From NCBI RefSeq assembly GCF_019931575.1, contig NZ_CP082923.1, forward strand, positions 5,084,001 through 5,148,000: a stretch of DNA of 64,000 nt, read 5' to 3'. Numbering within the stretch: position 1 is the first letter of the stretch; each line of letters opens with the position of its first letter. Below, one piece after another: positions 48,724 through 57,402 of this stretch. Under the pieces are notes generated by a model that saw only the letters and a program-made list of their open reading frames with translations, did not search any database and was not told where the DNA came from. A program made the position numbers and the translations under genes. The stretch comes from Caulobacter segnis. GTDB taxonomy: Bacteria; Pseudomonadota; Alphaproteobacteria; Caulobacterales; Caulobacteraceae.

Positions 48724-49389
48724 ATGACCTCAAGCCAGCCGCAAGCCCTCGCCGAGATCCAGGCCCGCATCGCCGCCGCCGAGGCCCGCGCCGGACGTCC
48801 GGCGGGCGCGGTGACCCTGGTGGCGGTGTCCAAGACCCAGCCCTGGGAGCATATCGCGCCCGTGCTCGCGGCGGGACAGAAAGTGTTCGGCGAAAACCGC
48901 GTCCAGGAGGCCATGGAGCGCTGGGGCCCGCGCCGCGAGGGGCTGGAGCTGCGGCTGATCGGGCCGCTGCAAACCAACAAGGCCCGTGAGGCGGTGGCTT
49001 TCTTCGACGTCATCGAGACGGTCGACCGCGAGAAGCTGGCCCGGGTGCTGGCCGACGAGATCCAGCGGGCCGGCAAGGCGCCGCGTCTCTACGTCCAGGT
49101 CAATACGGGCGAGGAGGCCCAGAAGGCCGGGATCGCGCCCGGCGAGGCCGACGCCTTCATCGCCGCCTGCCGGGAGACCTATGGCCTGAGCATCGAGGGC
49201 CTGATGTGCATTCCGCCCTTCGACCAGGATCCCGCGCCGCACTTCGCGAGCCTGCGGGCGATCGCCGCCCGCAATGGCGTCGCCAAGCTGTCGATGGGCA
49301 TGAGCGACGACTTCGAGGTGGCCATCGCCGAGGGCGCGACCTCGGTGCGGGTCGGATCGGCGATCTTCGGCGTTCGCGACTACGCCTAG
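48724..49389 (+). CDS. yggS: YggS-family PLP-binding homeostasis protein
   Basis: YggS (PROSC/COG0325) binds pyridoxal phosphate and maintains its balance, without known catalysis. The 221-residue protein has the PLP lysine at Lys37 in VAVSKTQP. It also has GENRVQEAMERW, RLIGPLQTNKA, and the phosphate site SMGMSDDFEVAIAEGATSVRVG. The ATG at 48724 has no ribosome site because the GGAGGAG of the divergent thiE is on the opposite strand; it may be translated from a very short leader. Its stop overlaps the convergent transpeptidase. Confidence 0.92.
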   Translation: MTSSQPQALAEIQARIAAAEARAGRPAGAVTLVAVSKTQPWEHIAPVLAAGQKVFGENRVQEAMERWGPRREGLELRLIGPLQTNKAREAVAFFDVIETVDREKLARVLADEIQRAGKAPRLYVQVNTGEEAQKAGIAPGEADAFIAACRETYGLSIEGLMCIPPFDQDPAPHFASLRAIAARNGVAKLSMGMSDDFEVAIAEGATSVRVGSAIFGVRDYA

Positions 49390-49895
49390 TCGGCGACGAT
49401 CTCGACCGCGTCGCCCGGCCTGGCCGCCGCCAGCACCGCCTCGATGTCCAGCCGCTCCAGCGCCACGCAGCCCTCGGTGCCCGGATAGCCGTCGCGCGCC
49501 AGGTGCATGAAGATCGCCGAGCCCAGGCCCGGGACCGGTGGGTCGTCGTTGTGGCCCAGGATCACGACCAGGTCGTAGACGTGGTCGTCGCGCCACATTC
49601 GCTCGGCGCTGGCCGGATAGGGCAGGGTGACGGGGCGGTTGTAGTTCGGATCGCCGGGGGCGTCGCACCAGCCGTCCTCGCGCCGCGTGGCGCGGACGGG
49701 CAGGGCGGTCCTGGGACCCTCGGGATAGACGTCCGGCCGGTACCAGACCTCGCGCATCACCCAGGTCCCCAGCGGGCTCCTGTTGTCGCCCTCGCGCTTG
49801 TCGGCCGCCGCGATCGCGCCGGCCTTGCCGATCGCGCAGCGCCGGATCCGCCCGTCCAGCTCGAAACGACCGTCGGCATGGGCGCGGAACAGCAT
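49386..49895 (-). CDS. L,D-transpeptidase (YkuD) family protein
   Basis: The 169-residue protein contains the YkuD active-site pattern: HNDDPPVPGLGSAIFMHLA, then the catalytic Cys in GTEGCVALER. L,D-transpeptidases cross-link peptidoglycan or attach lipoproteins to it. No signal peptide is visible, so export, if any, is by an unknown route, or the protein is an L,D-transpeptidase-like cytosolic member. It converges with yggS (4-bp overlap) and diverges from cenR. Confidence 0.85.
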   Translation of the reverse strand: MLFRAHADGRFELDGRIRRCAIGKAGAIAAADKREGDNRSPLGTWVMREVWYRPDVYPEGPRTALPVRATRREDGWCDAPGDPNYNRPVTLPYPASAERMWRDDHVYDLVVILGHNDDPPVPGLGSAIFMHLARDGYPGTEGCVALERLDIEAVLAAARPGDAVEIVAD

Positions 49896-49970
49896 CGAGG
49901 GGCGACTCCTCAGACTTATAACCTAGCTCGGGGTTGTCCCCGGGGGCCGCAGCGGTGCATGTTTCGCCTT

Positions 49971-50657
49971 ATGGCGCAACGCAAGACCCTTCTTCTGATC
50001 GACGACGACGACGACCTGCGCGGCGCCCTGGCCGAGCAACTGGCCCTGCACGAGGAGTTCGCGGTCGCCGAGGCCTCGAGCGCCGGCGAGGGCGTGCGGA
50101 TGTCGCGCGAGATCAAGCCCGACCTGATCCTGCTGGACGTCGACCTGCCCGACATGGACGGCCGCGAGGCCTGCCGCTTGATGCGCAAGAACGGGGTCAC
50201 CGCCCCGGTGATCATGCTGACGGCCGCCGCCAGCGACAGCGATACAATCCTGGGCCTGGAGTCCGGGGCCAACGACTATGTGACGAAGCCCTTCCGCTTC
50301 GGCGTGCTGCTGGCCCGAATCCGCGCCCAGCTGCGCAGCTATGAGGCTTCTGAAGACGCTCTGTTCCGCATCGGTCCGTACGAGTTCCGCCCGTCCGCCA
50401 AGCTCCTGGTCGACGAGAAGCAGAAGAAGGTGCGGCTAACCGAGAAGGAAACCAATATCCTCAAGTACCTCTATCGCGCCGGCTCCAAGCCGGTGTCGCG
50501 CGAGGAGCTGCTGACCGAGGTCTGGGGCTACAACGCCGGGGTCACCACCCACACGCTGGAAACCCACGTCTACCGCCTGCGCCAGAAGATCGAGCCCGAC
50601 CCGGCCGTGGCGCGGATCCTGATCACCGAGATGGGCGGCTATCGGCTGCAGCCGTAA
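49971..50657 (+). CDS. cenR: OmpR-family response regulator, CenR-like
   Basis: The receiver domain has the acidic pocket (IDDDDDL) and phospho-acceptor Asp56 in LLDVDLP. Thr in MLTAA and Lys in VTKPF are also present. A winged-helix DNA-binding domain (TEKETNILKYLYRAGSKPVSREELLTEVW split region, THTLETHVYRLRQKIEPD) completes 228 residues. Its position near ntrZ and leuS is consistent with C. crescentus CenR, an essential cell-envelope regulator, as I recall the locus. No kinase gene is adjacent. The ATG at 49959 is an alternative start. Confidence 0.78.
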   Translation: MAQRKTLLLIDDDDDLRGALAEQLALHEEFAVAEASSAGEGVRMSREIKPDLILLDVDLPDMDGREACRLMRKNGVTAPVIMLTAAASDSDTILGLESGANDYVTKPFRFGVLLARIRAQLRSYEASEDALFRIGPYEFRPSAKLLVDEKQKKVRLTEKETNILKYLYRAGSKPVSREELLTEVWGYNAGVTTHTLETHVYRLRQKIEPDPAVARILITEMGGYRLQP

Positions 50658-50668
50658 CCACAAAGAAA

Positions 50669-50700
50669 AAGGCCCGGTCGGTGAGGACCGGGCCTTCTTG
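50669..50700. terminator. Bidirectional intrinsic terminator
   Basis: A perfect 11-bp stem (AAGGCCCGGTC 50669-50679 with GACCGGGCCTT 50686-50696) is bordered by A-rich and T-rich flanks. It lies between the convergent cenR and secB genes. Confidence 0.9.
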
Positions 50701-50722
50701 CATTCGTTGGCGACGCCTGGAC

Positions 50723-51211
50723 CTAGGCGTTGCCGATCTGAACGCCTTCAGCCTGGGCCTTGCGCGCGGCGTAGACGCCGGCGAAGTCGATCGGGTCGAT
50801 CAGGAAGGGCGGGAAACCGCCTTCGGCCGTGACGTCCGAGATCAGGCGACGGGCGTACGGGAACAGGAAGCGCGGGCACTCGATCAGCAGCACCGGCTCC
50901 AGGTCTTCCTCGGCGACGCCGGCGATGTGGAACAGGCCGCCATAGACGATTTCGACGTGGAACACGGCCTGATCGTCGCGCAGGGCGCGGGCCGAGAGCT
51001 TCAGGTCCACCTCGAACAGACCGTCGGGACGACCGCGAGCGTTCATCTCGACGCCCATGTCGATGGCGGGCTGGGCGGCGCCGGCGCGCAGGCTGTCGGG
51101 AGCCAGCGGATTCTCGAACGAGAAGTCACGAACGAACTGGGCCAGGATGCGGATGCCCGATTGTCCCGCGGCCTCTTCCGGAGTCGCCTCGGGGGCGGTG
51201 GTGTCGGTCAT
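50723..51211 (-). CDS. secB: Protein-export chaperone SecB
   Basis: SecB keeps preproteins unfolded and hands them to SecA. The 162-residue protein has the family pattern IRILAQFVRDFSFENPLAP, the FEVDLKLSARAL strand and ECPRFLFPYARRLISDVTAEGGFPP (split) near the C-terminus. The ATG at 51211 is well placed. It diverges from the Tim44-like gene across 160 bp that contain a hairpin. Confidence 0.95.
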   Translation of the reverse strand: MTDTTAPEATPEEAAGQSGIRILAQFVRDFSFENPLAPDSLRAGAAQPAIDMGVEMNARGRPDGLFEVDLKLSARALRDDQAVFHVEIVYGGLFHIAGVAEEDLEPVLLIECPRFLFPYARRLISDVTAEGGFPPFLIDPIDFAGVYAARKAQAEGVQIGNA

Positions 51212-51278
51212 TAGGATAAAATCCGTAATCGGCGCGCTAGAACGCCTGTAAGAAAGGTGGGCGCTGCTACCATGAGGG

Positions 51279-51310
51279 CCCGTCTGGCGCAATGTCAGGC
51301 GCCTGACGGG
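51279..51310 (+). promoter_or_regulatory. Hairpin in leader of Tim44-like gene
   Basis: A 12-bp stem with one mismatch (51279-51290 with 51299-51310) contains the 14-bp palindrome GTCAGGCGCCTGAC (51294-51307). It lies 64-95 bp upstream of the GTG start and could be an operator or a leader structure. Confidence 0.35.
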
Positions 51311-51373
51311 AGAACGCGTCTCGCCTATATAGGCATCATCGCAAGGGCCCAAAGCCCGTCAACGGACCTTGAA

Positions 51374-51964
51374 GTGCTCCAGATCCTGTTCCTCGCCGCG
51401 GTCGCCGCTGTCGTTCTGTACCAGCTCTACGCCACTCTGGGGCGCCGAGCCGGACGGCAGCCCGACGACGCCTCCGTGACGGCCCAGCCGAACGGCGGCT
51501 CCGCGCCCCTGGCTGAAGCTCCGGCCCGCACCGAGGGCCTGGCGACGCTGAAGGCCAAGCAGCCGGACTTCGACCCGACCAAGTTCCTGGCCGGCGCTCG
51601 CGCCGCCTACGAGCAGATCGTCAAGGCCTATGCCGAGGGCGACCGCGAGACGCTGAAGCCGCTCCTGGCCCCCGAGGTGATGAGCAATTTCGAGCAGGCC
51701 ATGGCCGCCCGCGAGGCCGCCGGGCGCAGCGAGAAGGTCGAGTTCCTGTCGCCGCCGCGCCTGGATCTGGAAAAGATCGACGTCGTCGGCGACCTGGCCA
51801 AGGCGGTGGTGCGGATCCTGGCCGAGGTGCGCACCCGCACCAAGGACGAGCGCGGCGAGGGCGTCGACGATCGTCGCACGGCCGAACTCTGGACCTTCGA
51901 GCGCGAGGTCAAGAGCGCCAACCCGAACTGGCAACTGTCGTTCGTCGCCGCCGCCGAGGCGTGA
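51374..51964 (+). CDS. Tim44/TimA-like membrane protein
   Basis: The protein of 196 residues begins with a membrane helix (MLQILFLAAVAAVVLYQLY), then a short linker and a Tim44-like lipid-binding domain (GARAAYEQIVKAYAEGDRETLKPLLAPEV, then strands ending AELWTFEREVKSANPNWQL). In alphaproteobacteria this small protein is membrane-bound and related to mitochondrial Tim44; its partners are not certain. The start is GTG 51374. Its TGA overlaps the mltA ATG, so the two are coupled. Confidence 0.88.
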   Translation: MLQILFLAAVAAVVLYQLYATLGRRAGRQPDDASVTAQPNGGSAPLAEAPARTEGLATLKAKQPDFDPTKFLAGARAAYEQIVKAYAEGDRETLKPLLAPEVMSNFEQAMAAREAAGRSEKVEFLSPPRLDLEKIDVVGDLAKAVVRILAEVRTRTKDERGEGVDDRRTAELWTFEREVKSANPNWQLSFVAAAEA

Positions 51965-53145
51965 TGATCCGCGCCCGCAACGCTCTCCCCACCGCCTTCG
52001 CCCCCCTGGCCCTGGCGGGCTTGCTGCTGAGCGCCTGCGCCAGCGTGACGACGCCGCTGCCGCCGGCCACGCCGGTTCCGACGCCGCCGCCACCGCCCTC
52101 CACAACCGTTGCGCCCCCGCCCTCCACGACTCCGCCGCCGACGGCGCTGTCGTTCTCCAGCCTGGCCGGCTGGGGCGAGGAGGATCACCTGGCGGCGCTC
52201 AACGCCTTCCGCGCCGGCTGCGGCGTGGCCAAGGAGCCGGCCATGGTCCGGGTTTGCGGCCTGGCCCGCGGCAGCGCCGTTCAGGACGAACCGGGCGCCC
52301 GCGCCTTCCTGGAAGCCAATTTCCGGCCCGAGTCCGTGGGTGACGAGGGCTTGCTGACCGCCTATTTCGCCCCGCGGTACGAGGCGCGGATATCGCGCAA
52401 CGCCGAGTTCTCGGTCCCCTTGCGCGGTCTGCCGGCCGATCTGGTCGTGCTGGACCTGGGCGCGTTCGAACCGTCGTTCGTCGGCAAGAAGATCACCGGC
52501 CACGTCGAGGGCCCGACCTTCGTCCCCTATCCCGACCGCGCGGAGATCGAAGCGGTCCCCACCGACAAGCCCCTGGCCTGGATGCGGCCCGAGGAACTGT
52601 TCTTCCTGCAGATCCAGGGCTCGGGCGTCTTGGTGCTGCCCGATGGCCGCCGGGTGCGCGCGATCTTCGCCGGCACAAATGGCAAGCCATTTGTCGGTAT
52701 CGCCAACGCCATGCGCGACAAGGGCCTGCTGCCCGACAACAACACCTCGGGCGACGCCATCAGGACCTGGCTGGCCGAGCATCGCGGGCCCGAGGCCGAC
52801 GCGATTATGCGGCTGAACCCGCGCTACGTGTTCTTCAGGACGGCCCCCGACGACGGCAAGGAACCGGTCGGCGCGGCCGGCGTGCCGCTGCCGGCGGGCC
52901 GGGCCATCGCCGTCGACCCGAGCCGCCACGCCATGGGAAGCCTGTACTGGCTGGATGCGGCCGCGCCGAAGCTGGCGGGGGCCTTTCCGGCCTATCGTCG
53001 CCTGGCCGTAGCGCTGGACACCGGCGGGGCGATCAAGGGCGATGTGCGCGCCGATCTCTACATGGGCACGGGCGACGCCGCGGGGGCCGAGGCCGGCCGC
53101 GTGCGCCACGCCCTGCGCCTCTACCGGCTCGTCCCGAATTCGTAA
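51964..53145 (+). CDS. mltA: Membrane-bound lytic murein transglycosylase A
   Basis: MltA cleaves peptidoglycan glycan strands. The 393-residue product has a lipobox (LLLSACAS) and a Pro/Thr-rich linker (about 24-58). The MltA barrel follows (GLLTAYFAPRYEAR, EELFFLQIQGSG) and then the 3D domain with catalytic Asp in VALDTGGAIKG and GTGDAAG. It is an outer-membrane lipoprotein by type. The ATG shares a base with the preceding stop and the smr gene starts 1 bp after its own stop. Confidence 0.92.
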   Translation: MIRARNALPTAFAPLALAGLLLSACASVTTPLPPATPVPTPPPPPSTTVAPPPSTTPPPTALSFSSLAGWGEEDHLAALNAFRAGCGVAKEPAMVRVCGLARGSAVQDEPGARAFLEANFRPESVGDEGLLTAYFAPRYEARISRNAEFSVPLRGLPADLVVLDLGAFEPSFVGKKITGHVEGPTFVPYPDRAEIEAVPTDKPLAWMRPEELFFLQIQGSGVLVLPDGRRVRAIFAGTNGKPFVGIANAMRDKGLLPDNNTSGDAIRTWLAEHRGPEADAIMRLNPRYVFFRTAPDDGKEPVGAAGVPLPAGRAIAVDPSRHAMGSLYWLDAAAPKLAGAFPAYRRLAVALDTGGAIKGDVRADLYMGTGDAAGAEAGRVRHALRLYRLVPNS

Positions 53146-53146
53146 C

Positions 53147-53728
53147 ATGGCCAGGAAGCCCCCGCCCCCTCCAGCAAAAATGGGCCCGGAAGACGATCGA
53201 CGCCTCTGGAAGCTCGTCGCCTCCACCGTGACGCCGCGTTCGCCGGAGAAGCCCGAGAAGATGCGCAGCAAGGCGCGGATCCGGCCGGTGAAGACCGCCA
53301 CGGCCCTCCCGCCGGAGACGCCGACCCGCCTGGCCTCGATCGCGCCCCTGCGCGTCGACCCCCAGGAGCTGAAGCCGGCGCCCGCCAAGGCGCCAAAGGG
53401 CCCCGCCGACCGCATCGAGCCCAACCGCAAGCGCCGCATCGTCAAGGAGCACGACCCGATCGGGGCGCGCCTGGACATGCACGGCCTCGACCAGGACCAG
53501 GCGCGCGCCACCCTGGAGGGCTTCATCCGCCGCGCCTATGACGACGGCCACCGGGCCGTTTTGGTCATCACCGGCAAGGGCAAGGTCGGTCATGGGGTTC
53601 TGAAGCAGCGCACGCCCGAATGGCTGGCCGGGCCAGGCGTGCGCGAACTGATCGCGGGGGTCTCGACCGCCGACCAGCGGCACGGCGGCGAGGGCGCCCT
53701 GTACGTGGCGCTGAAGCGGAAGGCCTGA
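53147..53728 (+). CDS. Smr/MutS2-type domain protein
   Basis: The 193-residue protein has a basic, Pro-rich N-terminal half that is probably unstructured and a C-terminal Smr domain (LDMHGLDQDQARATLEGFI, then VLVITGKGK and GALYVALKR). Smr domains have nicking endonuclease activity in some proteins. It sits 1 bp after mltA, a conserved arrangement in alphaproteobacteria, but the functional link is unknown. Confidence 0.88.
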   Translation: MARKPPPPPAKMGPEDDRRLWKLVASTVTPRSPEKPEKMRSKARIRPVKTATALPPETPTRLASIAPLRVDPQELKPAPAKAPKGPADRIEPNRKRRIVKEHDPIGARLDMHGLDQDQARATLEGFIRRAYDDGHRAVLVITGKGKVGHGVLKQRTPEWLAGPGVRELIAGVSTADQRHGGEGALYVALKRKA

Positions 53729-53787
53729 AGGTCTGCTAGGGGTGTAACGCGGTCATTCGCGTCAAGGGTCGCGACCTGGGGAGAGCT

Positions 53788-54291
53788 GTGGTGAAGACAA
53801 TGGCTAAGGCCTTCACGATCTGCGCGACGGCGTTTCTGCTCGGCGTCTCGTCAGGCGTCACCACCGCGTCCGCTCAACAAGCCGGCCCGTCCGGCTTCGC
53901 GAGCAGCGCGGATGTCCAGGCTCAGCTCCGCGAGATGCTCGCCGCCATGAAGCCCGATCAAGGGTTCATGTGGCGACCCTTGGTTCGCGACGGCGCCACC
54001 GTGGCGGCGATCGAAATATGGAAGAAACCGGGCCGCCCCGCCGTTCACCCCGCCGAAGCGGAATACGCGATCGTGTTGGAAGGCGCCGGCACGCTGGTTT
54101 CGGGCGGGACCATGGCCGACCCAAAGGTCAAGAACGCCAATCTGGTCGAGGGAAGCCAAATCGAGGGCGGCGTGACGCGGACCCTCGGCCCGGGCGACGT
54201 CATCCTGATCCCCGCGGGCGCGCCGCACTGGTTCGGGATCACCGGCGACCGACTGGTTCTGCTGGGAATTAAACTGCCCGGCGCCAAATGA
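53788..54291 (+). CDS. Exported cupin-domain protein
   Basis: The protein of 167 residues has a signal peptide (ending TASAQ) and one cupin barrel: HPAEAEYAIVLEGAGTLVSGG carries the expected first-motif His and Glu, and GDVILIPAGAPHWFG supplies the second-motif His. It probably binds a metal and a small ligand in the periplasm; the reaction is unknown. A GGGGAGA site precedes GTG 53788 and GTG 53791; ATG 53800 is also possible. It converges with hisE. Confidence 0.82.
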   Translation: MVKTMAKAFTICATAFLLGVSSGVTTASAQQAGPSGFASSADVQAQLREMLAAMKPDQGFMWRPLVRDGATVAAIEIWKKPGRPAVHPAEAEYAIVLEGAGTLVSGGTMADPKVKNANLVEGSQIEGGVTRTLGPGDVILIPAGAPHWFGITGDRLVLLGIKLPGAK

Positions 54292-54307
54292 CCGATCCGG
54301 ACAGGCT

Positions 54308-54634
54308 TCAGGACGTCCGCGAAGCCTTTTCGGCGATGCCCGACGTTCCCTCGCGGGCTTCCAGCTTCTCGGCCACGGCGTCCAGCGAGACGCCCGAGGC
54401 GGCCATCAGGGCCAGCCAGTGGTACAGCAGGTCGGCGCTCTCGGCCGCCAGGGCGTCAGGGCCTTGCGCCACCGCGGCGATCACGGTCTCCACCGCTTCC
54501 TCGCCCAGCTTCTTGGCGGCCAGGGCGGGGTCGTTCAGCAGCTTGGCGGTGTAGGATACCGACGGATCGCCGCCCTTGCGGGCCTCGATCGTCGCGGCCA
54601 GGCGCTCCAGGACGGCGGTCAGGCGCTGGCTCAT
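54308..54634 (-). CDS. hisE: Phosphoribosyl-ATP diphosphatase
   Basis: HisE hydrolyses phosphoribosyl-ATP in the second step of histidine synthesis. The 108-residue protein has the MazG-like fold pattern KKLGEEAVETVIAAVAQ with the metal-binding Glu residues and ESADLLYHWLALMA. It is the last gene in hisB-hisH-hisA-hisF-hisE and overlaps hisF by 4 bp. Confidence 0.93.
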   Translation of the reverse strand: MSQRLTAVLERLAATIEARKGGDPSVSYTAKLLNDPALAAKKLGEEAVETVIAAVAQGPDALAAESADLLYHWLALMAASGVSLDAVAEKLEAREGTSGIAEKASRTS

Positions 54635-55413
54635 GCCACTTCCTTCAACTTGTCCAGGCGCACCGGAATGCCGGCGTCGGCCATGGCCTGCTTGGCCTCG
54701 CCGATCGAGATCTCGCCGAAGTGGAAGATCGAGGCGGCCAGCACGGCGGCGGCGTGGCCGTCACGCGCGGCTTCCACCAGGTGCTCGGTCTTGCCCGCGC
54801 CGCCCGAGGCGATCACCGGCACGGTGACCGCGCCGGTCACGGCTTTCAGCAGCGGGATGTCGTAGCCGATCTTGGCCCCGTCGCGGTCCATCGAGGTCAG
54901 CAGGATCTCGCCCGCGCCGCGCTCGACGACCTTGGCGGCCCATTCGACGACGTCGATCCCGGTGTCCTTGCGGCCGCCATAGGTCCAGACGTTCCAGCCC
55001 GAGCCGTCCTCGCGCGCCTTGGCGTCGATGGCCACGACCACGCATTGGGCGCCGAAGGCGTCGGCGCCGGCGGCGATCAGGTCGGGGTTCTCGACGGCGG
55101 CGGTGTTGACCGAGACCTTGTCGGCGCCGGCCAGCAGCAGGCGGCGCATGTCCGACACCTGCCGCACGCCGCCGCCCACCGAGACGGGCATGAAGCAGAC
55201 CTCGGCCGTGCGCGAAATCACGTCCAGGATCAGGCCGCGGCCCTCGCTGGAGGCGGTGATGTCCAGGAACATCAGCTCGTCGGCGCCGGCGGCGTCATAG
55301 GCGCGGGCCTGCTCCACCGGGTCGCCGGCGTCGCGCAGGGAGACGAAGTTGACCCCCTTGACCACCCGCCCGTCCTTCACGTCGAGGCAGGGAATGATCC
55401 GGGTCTTCAGCAT
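54631..55413 (-). CDS. hisF: Imidazole glycerol phosphate synthase cyclase subunit HisF
   Basis: HisF uses ammonia from HisH to form imidazole glycerol phosphate and AICAR. The 260-residue barrel has the two catalytic aspartates in IPCLDVKDGRVVKGVNF and VVAIDAKA, and phosphate loops VGGGVRQ and ASGGAG. The ATG shares a base with the hisA stop. Confidence 0.95.
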   Translation of the reverse strand: MLKTRIIPCLDVKDGRVVKGVNFVSLRDAGDPVEQARAYDAAGADELMFLDITASSEGRGLILDVISRTAEVCFMPVSVGGGVRQVSDMRRLLLAGADKVSVNTAAVENPDLIAAGADAFGAQCVVVAIDAKAREDGSGWNVWTYGGRKDTGIDVVEWAAKVVERGAGEILLTSMDRDGAKIGYDIPLLKAVTGAVTVPVIASGGAGKTEHLVEAARDGHAAAVLAASIFHFGEISIGEAKQAMADAGIPVRLDKLKEVA

Positions 55414-56138
55414 CAGGCCGCCGCCGCGATCAGGGCTTCATCCGGGCGGATCGTGCCGGCGTAGAGCGAGCGGCCCAGGATGGCGCCGGCGATCTCGACG
55501 CCCTTGCGGGCCTTGAGGCGCTCGATGTCGGCCACCGAGGCGACGCCGCCCGAGGCGATGACCGGGATCGAGACGGCGTCGGCCAGTTCGCCCACGCCTT
55601 CCACGTTGACACCGGTCAGGGCGCCGTCGCGGCTGATGTCGGTAATGATCAGGGCGGCCACGCCGGCGTCCTCGAAGCGACGCGACAGGTCGATGGCCGA
55701 CAGGTCCGACAGGCCCGTCCAGCCGTCGACCGCGACCTTGCCGTCACGAACGTCGACCGCCACGGCGATCTGCTCGGGCCACAGGCGGGCGGCCTTGCGG
55801 ACCAGGTCCGGGTCGTGGACGGCCACCGTGCCCAGGATGACGCGGGACACGCCCGCCTCGATCCAGGCCTCGACGCCTTCCAGCGTGCGGATGCCGCCGC
55901 CCAGCTGCACCGGGATCGAGATCGACTCTAGGATCGACTCCACGGCGGCGGTGTTGACCGACTTGCCCTCGATGGCGCCGTTCAGATCGACGACGTGCAG
56001 CCACGAAAAGCCGTCCTTGACGAAGCGCTGGGCCTGGTCGGCGGGCGAGTTGTTGAAGACCGTGGCCTTCTCCATGTCGCCGTGCAGCAGGCGCACGCAC
56101 TGGCCGTCCTTCAGGTCGATGGCGGGATAGAGGATCAT
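55413..56138 (-). CDS. hisA: ProFAR isomerase HisA
   Basis: HisA isomerises ProFAR to PRFAR. The 241-residue barrel has catalytic Asp in YPAIDLKDGQCVRL and in VAVDVRDGKVAVDGW. Phosphate loops are LGGGIRTLEG and ASGGV. Its ATG overlaps the hisH stop (ATGA) and its TGA overlaps the hisF start, so hisH, hisA and hisF are translationally coupled. Confidence 0.95.
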   Translation of the reverse strand: MILYPAIDLKDGQCVRLLHGDMEKATVFNNSPADQAQRFVKDGFSWLHVVDLNGAIEGKSVNTAAVESILESISIPVQLGGGIRTLEGVEAWIEAGVSRVILGTVAVHDPDLVRKAARLWPEQIAVAVDVRDGKVAVDGWTGLSDLSAIDLSRRFEDAGVAALIITDISRDGALTGVNVEGVGELADAVSIPVIASGGVASVADIERLKARKGVEIAGAILGRSLYAGTIRPDEALIAAAA

Positions 56139-56776
56139 GGGCGCCATTCCAGGAAGTTGGCGAGCAGGGCGAGCCCTGAGGCTTGTGACTTTTCGGGGTG
56201 AAACTGTACGCCCGCGACATTGCCCTTGGCCACCGCCGCCGTGAACGGACCACCGTGGTCGGTGGTCGCGACGACGTCGGCGGGATCGGCCGCGTTCAGG
56301 GCGAACGAGTTGGCGTAGTACATGTGGGCGCCGTCCTCGATCCCCGCGAACAGGGCGTGAGGGCGGACGAAGCTGATCGCGTTCCAGCCCATGTGCGGGA
56401 TGGTCAGGGCCGGGTCGTTCGGCTCGAGCTTCTTCACCTGGCCGGCGATCCAGTCGAGGCCGGGGGTGACGCCGAACTCCAGGCCCTCGGTGGCCAGGAG
56501 CTGGTGGCCGACGCAGATGCCCATGAAGGGGACGCCGCGACCGTGCACGGCCTCGTTCATCGCCTCGTAGACGCCGGTAGCGTCCAGGCCCGCGCGGCAC
56601 GAGGCGAAGGCCCCGACGCCGGGCAGGAAGACGCGATCGGCCTTGGCGACAAGGTCGGGATCGGCGGTGACGACGATGTCGGCGTCAATCGCGCGGCGGC
56701 GGGCCGCCTCACGCAGGGCCTTCTCGGCCGAACGCAGGTTGCCCGACCCGTAGTCGATCAGGGCGAGGGTCTGCAT
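56135..56776 (-). CDS. hisH: Imidazole glycerol phosphate synthase glutaminase subunit HisH
   Basis: HisH supplies ammonia from glutamine to HisF. The 213-residue class I amidotransferase has IDYGSGNLRS, the nucleophile Cys in GICVGHQLL, and the His-Glu pair in VQFHPEKSQ. It lies 9 bp downstream of hisB on the same strand. Confidence 0.95.
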   Translation of the reverse strand: MQTLALIDYGSGNLRSAEKALREAARRRAIDADIVVTADPDLVAKADRVFLPGVGAFASCRAGLDATGVYEAMNEAVHGRGVPFMGICVGHQLLATEGLEFGVTPGLDWIAGQVKKLEPNDPALTIPHMGWNAISFVRPHALFAGIEDGAHMYYANSFALNAADPADVVATTDHGGPFTAAVAKGNVAGVQFHPEKSQASGLALLANFLEWRP

Positions 56777-56785
56777 GGAAGGTTC

Positions 56786-57376
56786 CTACAGCACGCCCTT
56801 GGTGGACGGGGCCTGGCCGCCGGTCTTGGGGTCGAACTCGACCGCCTGACGCAGCGCCCGGGCCAGGGCCTTGAAGCCGCTTTCGGCGACGTGGTGGGTG
56901 TTGTCGCCGTAGAGGGTCTCCAGGTGCACGCACGCCCCGCAGTTCATCGCGAACGCGTGGTGGAACTCCTTGAAGAGTTCGGTGTCCATCTCGCCGACCT
57001 TGGGCCGCTTGAAGTCGACCTTCCAGATCAGATAGGGCCGGTTCGAGAGATCAATGGCGCAGCGCGTCAGGGTCTCGTCCATCGGGATATAGGCCGAGCC
57101 GAAGCGCCGGATGCCCTTGAAGCCGTCCAGCGCCTTGTTGATCGCCTGGCCCAGCACGATGCCGGTGTCCTCGACCGTGTGGTGCATGTCGATGTGCAGG
57201 TCGCCCTTGGTCTCGACCTCCAGGTCGAAGCCGCCGTGGCGCGCGAAGCTCTCCAGCATATGGTCGTAGAAACCAATGCCGGTGGAGATCGTCGAGGCGC
57301 CGGTCCCGTCGAGATCGATCCAGACCCGGATCTGGGTCTCCTTCGTCTCGCGGACCACTTCAGCGGTGCGGGCCAT
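56786..57376 (-). CDS. hisB: Imidazoleglycerol-phosphate dehydratase HisB
   Basis: HisB is the monofunctional dehydratase of histidine synthesis. The 196-residue protein has the manganese-binding repeats DLHIDMHHTVEDTGIVLGQA (part) and THHVAESGFKALAR, typical of the enzyme without a phosphatase domain. It lies 26 bp downstream of the PfkB-type kinase. Confidence 0.95.
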   Translation of the reverse strand: MARTAEVVRETKETQIRVWIDLDGTGASTISTGIGFYDHMLESFARHGGFDLEVETKGDLHIDMHHTVEDTGIVLGQAINKALDGFKGIRRFGSAYIPMDETLTRCAIDLSNRPYLIWKVDFKRPKVGEMDTELFKEFHHAFAMNCGACVHLETLYGDNTHHVAESGFKALARALRQAVEFDPKTGGQAPSTKGVL

Positions 57377-57402
57377 CTGAATCCTTACAGTCCGTTCTGG
57401 CT

